Of a stretch of DNA of 64,000 nucleotides, positions 41,162-49,081 are shown piece by piece. This stretch comes from Nautiliaceae bacterium. GTDB taxonomy: Bacteria > Campylobacterota > Campylobacteria > Campylobacterales > Nautiliaceae. The position numbers were made by a program, and so were the translations under genes. Position 1 is the first letter of the stretch; each line of letters begins with the position of its first letter. Location of the stretch: contig JAMOTL010000090.1 of NCBI GenBank assembly GCA_027062285.1, positions 16,766 through 80,765 of the forward strand, read 5' to 3'. The notes beneath the pieces were generated by a model. That model searched no databases and had not been told where the DNA came from. It saw only the letters and a program-made list of their open reading frames with translations.

Positions 41162-42118
41162 TTATCCGCCTGTTTCCCAAAACGCTCTTGTAGAAACCTC
41201 ATCTTCCTGCCAGTCATTTTTTTCCGGTTTGTTTTTTACCACATCTCTTAAAATTTCTGCGGCTTTTTTTATGTCGCCTTTTCTTATGGCTTCTTTTATA
41301 TTGTAGCTTTCCGTAAAGAAAAGACAAGGAATCAGATACCCTTCAGCTGTCAGTCTTATTCTGTTGCAGCTTTTGCAAAAATCTTCACTGTGAGGTTCTA
41401 TTATGCCAAACACATATCCGTCATCCATTTCAAAATATTTACTAGCACTGTTATCTTTTGGAAGTTCTTTAAAATTATATTTTTGAGAAATTTTATTTAA
41501 AATCTCTTCACTTCTTACGCTTTTTATACCAGGATATGCCCTTTCGTTTTCCATAAATTCGATAAATCTTATAATAACGCCTCTATTTTTAGCCCATTCA
41601 AGAAGATCTATAATTTCTCCATCGTTTATCCCACCCATTACAACAGTATTAAGTTTTACTTTCAAGCCGACCTTTATAGCTTCATCTATTCCTTCTATGA
41701 CTTTATTTAATACGTCTTTTTGGGCTATTTTCTTGGCAACTTCAAGTTTTAAAGAATCAATCGAAATATTTACTCTCTTGAGTCCCGCATCTTTTAGTTT
41801 TTTTGCATATTCTTTAAGATAATACCCGTTTGTAGTCAGAGCTAAATCCAGGTCCGGTTTATAATCATGAAGCATTTTTACAAAAACATCCAAATCTTTT
41901 CTTAAAAGAGGTTCACCTCCGGTTAGACGTATTTTTTTTACACCCTCATCTATTGCAAGACGTAAAAACTCAAACATTTCTTCATAGGATAAAATATTCT
42001 CGTGAGGTTCCCACTCAAAGGGAGTATTAGGCATACAGTAAAGACACCTGAAATTACAACGGCTTGTAACTGATACGCGAATATAATCTATGGTTCGGTT
42101 AAAAGAATCGATAAGCAT
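41162..42118 (-). CDS. moaA: GTP 3',8-cyclase MoaA
   Basis: [56 protein letters not shown]. Confidence 0.95.
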   Translation of the reverse strand: MLIDSFNRTIDYIRVSVTSRCNFRCLYCMPNTPFEWEPHENILSYEEMFEFLRLAIDEGVKKIRLTGGEPLLRKDLDVFVKMLHDYKPDLDLALTTNGYYLKEYAKKLKDAGLKRVNISIDSLKLEVAKKIAQKDVLNKVIEGIDEAIKVGLKVKLNTVVMGGINDGEIIDLLEWAKNRGVIIRFIEFMENERAYPGIKSVRSEEILNKISQKYNFKELPKDNSASKYFEMDDGYVFGIIEPHSEDFCKSCNRIRLTAEGYLIPCLFFTESYNIKEAIRKGDIKKAAEILRDVVKNKPEKNDWQEDEVSTRAFWETGG

Positions 42119-42123
42119 AGGAA

Positions 42124-42146
42124 AATCCCTCTTTTTTAGAGGGATT
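42124..42146 (-). terminator. Hairpin AATCCCTCT-AAAAA-AGAGGGATT immediately before moaA
   Basis: 9-bp perfect stem, minus strand, followed by TTTTCCTATG. Confidence 0.55.
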
Positions 42147-42157
42147 ATAGCAGAAAT

Positions 42158-43855
42158 TTATTGATATTTTGGAAGTAATCTCTCATATACGCTTTTAGCA
42201 TCGTCTTCATTGTTATAAAGAAAAGTTTTATAATGAATTCCATCATGTTTAAATTCTACTAGTATTCCGTTATTATACTCTTTAAGTATTTTGGCATATT
42301 TATCAATATCTCTAACACAGCCACTATCTAATTCATCGCCATTACTTTGTAACTCTTGGTAACAAAAACCTTTGTCAGGATCATACCAATTTTTTTCATA
42401 ATCGATAAATGTATCTTCCGTATAAACGGAATAATATTCCTGATTTTTTAAATAGTCAGAAATTTTTGAATATTCAGGAGCTTTTGGCTCTCCTTTTATA
42501 TTTGCATATACATAGTTTATGTTATTAAATGTACTGTCAATTTCTCTAAGTGCATTTTCATCTATCCAACATTCATTCCACAATAACGAACAATAAGCAT
42601 TCCCTTTAACAAATGTAATCGCATTGATATTAAATTTATTAAAAATATTAGTAATAGGACCTACTGAATCAAACATAGAACCCAATACCATCACACTTAT
42701 TTTTTTATTTACCAATGAAAATTTATAAACATCATATGTTTTCCATTCGCCGTCATCATATATACTTATTTTATTACCTCCTGGATATTTAACATCTTTA
42801 GATGTATCATAAACAAGATTATCACCAGATGTTAAATCATCACTAAATATGTCATATTCTTTATAAATTGAAAGATTAGTGTCATTTAATTTTATTGCAT
42901 ACCATTTATAAGCATCATCATCTACTCCAAACAGATATTCCTTAATTGTTTTTGGATCTACTGCTTCAGAAGAATATAAAGAGTTGAAACTTTTTTTGTA
43001 ATTTTCAACATTTTCTTTTTTATCGCTTATAACATATATTCCGGCATTATCATTAATAAGCAAAACATTATATTTCAAATCTATTTTAAAAAGATCAATT
43101 ACTCCCTCATCAGTTTTTATCGATGTTTTATTCCATTCCAATACTTGAACATCATCACTTTCCTCTCCCATTTGGTAATGTATAGAATTATCAGAATAAC
43201 TCACATTACCTGGACCATAAACTTTTAAATCCTCAACATATGAGAAATAGAGATTTTTATTTTTCAATGCCAAAAGTCCGCTTGTCAATACTTCTTTTAA
43301 TAAAGGATCATCCGTTTGAGTAGCCAAATAATTATTTAAATTATTTAACGCTTCATTTTCACTTATATCAGGAAATTTATAATTTCCTTTATTTTTTAAA
43401 GCTATTTTGATACTGTCTAAATTATTCTTTAATAATTCTATATCAGATTCATTTATTACTTGATTTAAAATATCAGAACTAGGAAGTTGAATTCCGTTAC
43501 TTAAATTCCCATCTGAGTCTAAATTTTGGAGAACATACGCAATATAAATAACCTTATCACTCCCAAACGTATAAGGTGTTACAATACTTTCAGGAACAAC
43601 TTTTCCAATCAATGCCTTACCGATTTTAAAAGTTACAGTATCACCTTCTTTATATTTAAAATGCCCCTGATTATCAGTAACGCCTTTAATCCCTGAACTT
43701 GTTTCATAACTAAGTCCTTCAACAGGCGCGTCAACAAAAGTTCCAGTAGAAGTGGCAGATGCAGATGATGTAGATGAAGAACTGCTTCCTCCTCCACCAC
43801 ATCCTACAAATCCGAATATCACAGCCGCAGCCAATATTGATAAGCTCTTTTTCAT
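42158..43855 (-). CDS. Large hypothetical lipoprotein with Ser-rich linker
   Basis: MKKSLSILAAAVIFGFVGCGGGGSSSSSTSSASATSTG lipobox plus linker; VTDNQGHFKYKEGDTVTF Ig-like start. Confidence 0.75.
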   Translation of the reverse strand: MKKSLSILAAAVIFGFVGCGGGGSSSSSTSSASATSTGTFVDAPVEGLSYETSSGIKGVTDNQGHFKYKEGDTVTFKIGKALIGKVVPESIVTPYTFGSDKVIYIAYVLQNLDSDGNLSNGIQLPSSDILNQVINESDIELLKNNLDSIKIALKNKGNYKFPDISENEALNNLNNYLATQTDDPLLKEVLTSGLLALKNKNLYFSYVEDLKVYGPGNVSYSDNSIHYQMGEESDDVQVLEWNKTSIKTDEGVIDLFKIDLKYNVLLINDNAGIYVISDKKENVENYKKSFNSLYSSEAVDPKTIKEYLFGVDDDAYKWYAIKLNDTNLSIYKEYDIFSDDLTSGDNLVYDTSKDVKYPGGNKISIYDDGEWKTYDVYKFSLVNKKISVMVLGSMFDSVGPITNIFNKFNINAITFVKGNAYCSLLWNECWIDENALREIDSTFNNINYVYANIKGEPKAPEYSKISDYLKNQEYYSVYTEDTFIDYEKNWYDPDKGFCYQELQSNGDELDSGCVRDIDKYAKILKEYNNGILVEFKHDGIHYKTFLYNNEDDAKSVYERLLPKYQ

Positions 43856-43968
43856 TCTTTCTCCTTTTTTTGTTTTATTAAACAAAAAAAACCTTTCTAA
43901 ACCCTTTCCGTTTTGATAAAATTTTTCAAAAAAAGGGACAGGCTATTAAAAAAATTTCTTATTTTATA

Positions 43969-45576
43969 GTGTTTTTAATATTTATTTTTTCACTCACGGC
44001 AATTTCATTAACTATTCTTTATATTAATTCACAGCAAAAACTTTATAACACACAAAAAGAACTGGTTTTTTACAAACTTTATGATTTATCGTATTCTCTA
44101 ATCGATGAGATATTTAAAGAATATCAAAAGCACGTAGAAAAAATTAAACAAGCCAACTACTTTGTTTTAGATAATTTAGATAAAGATATCAACACTTTAA
44201 AACAAAAGCTTGGAAAAAACTATCATATTTTTATTACTGATACCAATTTTACAATTAAAAAAACAACTTTTAAATATGATGAAAATTTTTCTTTGGTATT
44301 TGCTAAAGACATTATTACCAAACATACTAAAAAACCCGGCACTTCATTGCCTATTTGTGAACCTGCAACTTCTGAATTTTTTATGTATTCTGACAGGTTT
44401 GTAAACAACAGAGTAATCCAGGTAGGATATATTATCACTTCTCCAACAATAGAAAAAATAAAAGAAAAAATTAAAAAAATTAAAGAAGAAAACCCTTTTA
44501 TTAAAAACATATCACTATTAATAATACACCCAAAAAGCCATTACGCTCAAAAATGTAACATTATTAAACCTCTTAATAAAAAATATTCCCTTGAAGAAAT
44601 GATTGAAATCAGAAAAAGCGGTTTTGAACTTTATAAAAAACTTTTAAAAAACAACCCGTTATTTACAAATAACAACATGTACATTTTAGGCAAAACTCCA
44701 TTTGGAATAAATGAAATGATTTTCAGCGTGGAAATAGACCCGAATATTATTCAAAAAAAAATTCAAAAAATCATTACAATCGCTTTTTCTTTTTTAATAA
44801 TTACTGTAATTTTGTTTATAATAATTTCAATATATGTAAACAGGTACCTTAGAAACATTACTAAATTTTCTAATTCAATAAAAAAAGAAAAACCGTTTAA
44901 TAAAAATATAGACAAAGAACTAAACGAAGTAGTAAACTCATATAACCAAACACTAAAAAAACTACAAGAATCAATAAAATCAAAAGAAGATTTTCTCCAC
45001 TACGCAGCTCACGAACTGGCTACGCCTATTACGATTCTGACTCTACACATGGATGAATATAAAGAACTGAAACCATCAATAAAAAAACTCTTATGGGCAT
45101 ATAAAAATATATCTTATTATCTGGAAAACAAACAAACCATAAAAAAAGAGACATTTGATTTAAAAGAACTTATTCTTGAAAGAATTGAATATTTTAAGGA
45201 TATTTTGGAAATTGAAAATAAAAATGTCATAACTAAATTAGAACAAACCTTTATCAAAGCCGATAAAGCTGATATAGAAAATTTAATAGACAATAACCTA
45301 AAAAACGCCATCAAATACTCTACATCAAAAGATATTTTCGTTACTTTAAAAAACAATACGCTTATTTTTCAAAATGAAGGTGTTATAAAAAATAAAGATA
45401 AAGTATTTGATAAATTTTACAGAGAAGAGAATATAAAAGGCGGATTTGGACTTGGACTTAGCATTATTAAATCAATTGCTAAAAGAAACGATATTTTGGT
45501 AACTTTAAATACTAAAAATAACCAAGTTTTTTTTAAATATAAATTTAAGGATAAAAATGAAAATAGCGATAATTGA
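43969..45576 (+). CDS. Membrane sensor histidine kinase (start uncertain, may be ATT at 43945)
   Basis: FLHYAAHELATPITILTLH H-box; GGFGLGLSIIKS; two TM segments. Confidence 0.9.
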   Translation: MFLIFIFSLTAISLTILYINSQQKLYNTQKELVFYKLYDLSYSLIDEIFKEYQKHVEKIKQANYFVLDNLDKDINTLKQKLGKNYHIFITDTNFTIKKTTFKYDENFSLVFAKDIITKHTKKPGTSLPICEPATSEFFMYSDRFVNNRVIQVGYIITSPTIEKIKEKIKKIKEENPFIKNISLLIIHPKSHYAQKCNIIKPLNKKYSLEEMIEIRKSGFELYKKLLKNNPLFTNNNMYILGKTPFGINEMIFSVEIDPNIIQKKIQKIITIAFSFLIITVILFIIISIYVNRYLRNITKFSNSIKKEKPFNKNIDKELNEVVNSYNQTLKKLQESIKSKEDFLHYAAHELATPITILTLHMDEYKELKPSIKKLLWAYKNISYYLENKQTIKKETFDLKELILERIEYFKDILEIENKNVITKLEQTFIKADKADIENLIDNNLKNAIKYSTSKDIFVTLKNNTLIFQNEGVIKNKDKVFDKFYREENIKGGFGLGLSIIKSIAKRNDILVTLNTKNNQVFFKYKFKDKNENSDN

Positions 45577-46168
45577 AGACGATAAAGAGTTAAATTTAAT
45601 AATATCAAAAATATTAAAATCACTAAACCATGAAGTTGAAAGCTTTTTTGACGGTGATGAAATATTAAACTCTCAAAAAACTTTTGATTTATATATTATT
45701 GATATAAATTTACCTAAAGTAAACGGTATTGACCTTATAGACTTACTACCCGGGAAAAAAATAATAATTTCTGCAAACACCCAAGCAAAAACCATTGATA
45801 TAGCATATAAAAAAGGAATACTGGATTACATCAAAAAACCGTTTATAAAAGAAGAGCTGATACACAAACTAAATAAATATTTTCCTGAAGAAGTTAAAAT
45901 TTTAGATTCAATTTTAAAACCTAATCAAAGAGTATTGATAAAAAATGATAAAATTATATTACTAACTAAAGATGAAGTGAAATTTTTATTACTTTTTAAA
46001 GACAAGCCTTTTGTAACGTTAGAAGAGATAAAACAAAATATAAATAAAGAAGCAAACTCTTTATATGTATTTTTATCGAAACTAAAGAAAAAGACCGGCA
46101 TTGAATTTGAAAACATAAAAGGTTTCGGATATAAAATAAAGGATACGGATGTTTTATCAAACACTTGA
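45557..46168 (+). CDS. Response regulator
   Basis: MKIAIIEDDKELNLIISKILK; FDLYIIDINLPKVNGIDL; overlaps HK 3' end. Confidence 0.9.
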   Translation: MKIAIIEDDKELNLIISKILKSLNHEVESFFDGDEILNSQKTFDLYIIDINLPKVNGIDLIDLLPGKKIIISANTQAKTIDIAYKKGILDYIKKPFIKEELIHKLNKYFPEEVKILDSILKPNQRVLIKNDKIILLTKDEVKFLLLFKDKPFVTLEEIKQNINKEANSLYVFLSKLKKKTGIEFENIKGFGYKIKDTDVLSNT

Positions 46169-46949
46169 GAGGATAATTACCTGCGATAACATAGAAGAAA
46201 AATTTGAAATGTTTTATGACATGTATTCAAATCTTAAAGATTATGATTTTGCCTCCCAAAAGAATCCCAAAGTTTTTGAAAAACCAAGCTATGCTTCTTT
46301 TTGTAAAATAGTCCCTCCGGCAAAAGTACCAAGAAGAAGAGGTTTTGATACGCCTGAAAAAAAAGCCGTATTGCTTCACGCAATAGTACATATTGAATAT
46401 TCAGCCATAGATTTGGCCTTAGATGCGGCTTATAGATTTAGAAACCTTCCAAAAGAATACTACTATGACTGGCTTGAAGTCGCAGAGGATGAAATAAGGC
46501 ATTTTAAAATGATGAATGATCTTTTAGAAAAAACAGGCTACAAATACGGGGATTTTTCCGTACATAATTCACTGTTTGAAGCTTCCTTAAAAACTCAGGA
46601 CCTCCTAAGCCGTATGGCCGTTATTCCAAGATGGTACGAAGCAAACGGCCTTGACGCAAACGAAAAAATTATCAATAAACTCTCCCGCTTTAACGACTCT
46701 TTTGCCAATGAAGTAATAGAAGGATTAAAAATTATTCTAAAAGAAGAGATTCCTCATGTCAGTAAAGGGGATAAATGGTTTAAATTCGAATGTAAAAACA
46801 AAAACTTAGACCCGGTTGAAACATATTTTAAAATTATCGATAATTTCTTTAAAGACTGGAAGAAAAAAGATTTAAACGTAGCTGCAAGGCTTAAAGCCGG
46901 ATTTACGTGTAAGGAGCTTAAAATATTAAACGAAAGAGTGGAATGTTAG
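46149..46949 (+). CDS. DUF455 ferritin-like protein
   Basis: VHIEYSAIDLALDAAYRFRNLPKEYYYDWLEVAEDEIRHFKMMNDLL. Confidence 0.88.
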   Translation: MFYQTLERIITCDNIEEKFEMFYDMYSNLKDYDFASQKNPKVFEKPSYASFCKIVPPAKVPRRRGFDTPEKKAVLLHAIVHIEYSAIDLALDAAYRFRNLPKEYYYDWLEVAEDEIRHFKMMNDLLEKTGYKYGDFSVHNSLFEASLKTQDLLSRMAVIPRWYEANGLDANEKIINKLSRFNDSFANEVIEGLKIILKEEIPHVSKGDKWFKFECKNKNLDPVETYFKIIDNFFKDWKKKDLNVAARLKAGFTCKELKILNERVEC

Positions 46950-46968
46950 TTAAAACACTCCACTCTTT
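46933..46968. terminator. Inverted repeat spanning convergent stop codons, probable bidirectional terminator
   Basis: AAAGAGTGGAATGTT-agttaa-AACACTCCACTCTTT, 15-nt arms, one mismatch. Confidence 0.65.
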
Positions 46969-47518
46969 GTCCATTTTCAAATTCTACTCTTGTAGGTTTA
47001 AAGTATAATTTTAAATTCTCGGGCTTTTCATCTTTTAAATATTTTTCCAATTCACCTGAAACAATATGTTTTTTCTTGATTGTTATTACTTCTCCCGGTT
47101 TTATATTCATCTTTCTTTCTATAAAATCCTGTAAAATTTTTACTCTGTCTTTATCTTCAGCATATAAAGAACCTCTGATAAAAGTAACGGTAGCCGGGTA
47201 GTTGTTTTTCATTTTTATAGTTAAAGTATAATACGGTATCACTTCATCATGATAAACATAATTTAAACCAACTACTTTTATTTTATTACAGCTTTTAATC
47301 GCAAATTGTTTTTTTGTCTCTGTTTCCTGTTTTTTTATCTCTTTTTTCTGTTTTTGAAGTTCTTGTTTTAATTTTTCTATTTCCGTATCTTTTTTTTCAA
47401 CTTTTTTCTCGAGCTGTTCTATTTTTTGAAGAAGCAAATCAAGTTTTTTATTTATGTCATCATTCGTAGCCCCGAAAAGCATAGCACCGACAAGGGAAGC
47501 AAGCAAAAATTTTTTCAT
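46946..47518 (-). CDS. Secreted coiled-coil hypothetical protein
   Basis: Signal peptide, KIEQLEKKVEKKDTEIEKLKQELQKQKKEIKKQE coiled coil. Confidence 0.7.
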   Translation of the reverse strand: MKKFLLASLVGAMLFGATNDDINKKLDLLLQKIEQLEKKVEKKDTEIEKLKQELQKQKKEIKKQETETKKQFAIKSCNKIKVVGLNYVYHDEVIPYYTLTIKMKNNYPATVTFIRGSLYAEDKDRVKILQDFIERKMNIKPGEVITIKKKHIVSGELEKYLKDEKPENLKLYFKPTRVEFENGQRVECFN

Positions 47519-47614
47519 TTTTTTCCTTTTTAGTTGCTATTTTATCAAAAAGTTATATCATTTAATGAATTAAAAATTTTTGTTTTTATATAATTATATT
47601 TAAAAAGGGAGCTA

Positions 47615-47950
47615 ATGCTTAAATACGCTACACCTAATGGCAATAAAGAGATAAAAATTTCCCCTACAGAAGCTAAAATGCTTTTAATAAATAAAAAAGC
47701 CATATTACTTGATATAAGAATGCCTGATGAAAAAGAGATTATCAAAGGCAAATTCGTTTATAGAATCGATCCTGAAAAACTTAAGAAAGAATTTACAAAA
47801 CTTCCCAAAAACAAAACGATTATAGTGGCGTGTAATACTCAAAACCGTTCTCCTTTTGCCGCTCTTTTTTTAAAAGAAAAAGGATACGACGCAAAATATC
47901 TGCTTGAAGGTATAAATGAATTACAAAATGAACTGAAAAGAGGTATATAA
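47615..47950 (+). CDS. Rhodanese-like protein
   Basis: ISPTEAKMLLINKKAILLDIRMPDEKEI; VACNTQNRSPFAALFLKEKGYDAKYLLEGI. Confidence 0.85.
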   Translation: MLKYATPNGNKEIKISPTEAKMLLINKKAILLDIRMPDEKEIIKGKFVYRIDPEKLKKEFTKLPKNKTIIVACNTQNRSPFAALFLKEKGYDAKYLLEGINELQNELKRGI

Positions 47951-47954
47951 AATT

Positions 47955-48101
47955 ATGAAAAAAGATATTTTGGCATTAATTATTTCACTCTTAATTACCA
48001 TGATTGTTTTAAATTTTTTAAAGCTTCCTTTTATTTTAGGGTTTATAGTAGGCAGTATTTTGTGGAGCGTGCTTCATTTTAATCTAAAAAAATGGTTATA
48101 A
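47955..48101 (+). CDS. 48-aa membrane protein
   Basis: [48 protein letters not shown]; below ORF-track cutoff. Confidence 0.5.
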   Translation: MKKDILALIISLLITMIVLNFLKLPFILGFIVGSILWSVLHFNLKKWL

Positions 48102-48120
48102 TTTTATAAAAAGGGCAAAT

Positions 48121-48594
48121 ATGAAATTAACACATATAAACGAAAAACACAATCCCAAAATGGTAGATGTGGGAGATAAAGAAATAACAAAAAGAATTGC
48201 TACGGCAAGTGGAAAAATAAAAATGAAAAAAGAGACTAAAAAAGCGATTTTAGAAGAAAAAACAAAAAAAGGAGCGGTACTTCAAACGGCAATCATAGCC
48301 GCTATAATGGGAAGTAAAAAAACAAGTGAATTAATCCCTATGTGTCATAATATATTAATAGATGGGGTTGATGTGGATATTGAAGAGACTGAAGAAGGTT
48401 TTAAATTAATCGCAACCGCCAAAACTACTTCAAAAACCGGAATAGAAATGGAAGCCCTAACAGCCGTAAGTGTCGGACTTTTGACAATTTACGACATGGC
48501 AAAAGCAATTGACAGAGAAATGGAAATTACGGATATAAAGCTTGAATACAAAGCCGGTGGAAAATCGGGAGAATTCAAAAGAGATGAAAAATAA
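48121..48594 (+). CDS. moaC: Cyclic pyranopterin monophosphate synthase
   Basis: [61 protein letters not shown]. Confidence 0.96.
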   Translation: MKLTHINEKHNPKMVDVGDKEITKRIATASGKIKMKKETKKAILEEKTKKGAVLQTAIIAAIMGSKKTSELIPMCHNILIDGVDVDIEETEEGFKLIATAKTTSKTGIEMEALTAVSVGLLTIYDMAKAIDREMEITDIKLEYKAGGKSGEFKRDEK

Positions 48595-49081
48595 TATTCC
48601 GTGTTTTATTCTTGCGGGAGGAAAATCCAGTAGATTCGGAAGCGATAAAGCAAAACTTTTTTATAAACATCAATATAATTTATGTAAAAAAGTATTTAAA
48701 GAGGTATATTTCGTAGCTAAAGAAAAAAAGTTTAAAAAATATCCTTTCTTTTTGGAAAAATCTAAAACTTTCGCTCCTTTTTTCGCTCTCGCAGAAATAA
48801 TAAAAAAACACAAAAAAGTTTTTGTTTTAAATATCGACACTCCTCTTGTATCTCCGGATACTTTAAAAAAACTTCTTAAACAAAAAGCGGTTGCCGAAGA
48901 AAATCCGTTAATAGGCTTTTATGACTATACAATGCTTAAAAATTTCAATAATGAAACATTAAAAATATACGGAATTAATAAAAAAAAGGTTTCGATAAAT
49001 AAAGAATCGGTAAATATAAACAGAAAAGAAGACTTAAATCTTCTCCCAAATAAATTTAGGAAGAGATTCAAAATCAAATAA
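48584..49081 (+). CDS. mobA: Molybdenum cofactor guanylyltransferase
   Basis: [21 protein letters not shown]; start ATG at 48584 inside moaC 3' end. Confidence 0.88.
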   Translation: MKNNIPCFILAGGKSSRFGSDKAKLFYKHQYNLCKKVFKEVYFVAKEKKFKKYPFFLEKSKTFAPFFALAEIIKKHKKVFVLNIDTPLVSPDTLKKLLKQKAVAEENPLIGFYDYTMLKNFNNETLKIYGINKKKVSINKESVNINRKEDLNLLPNKFRKRFKIK

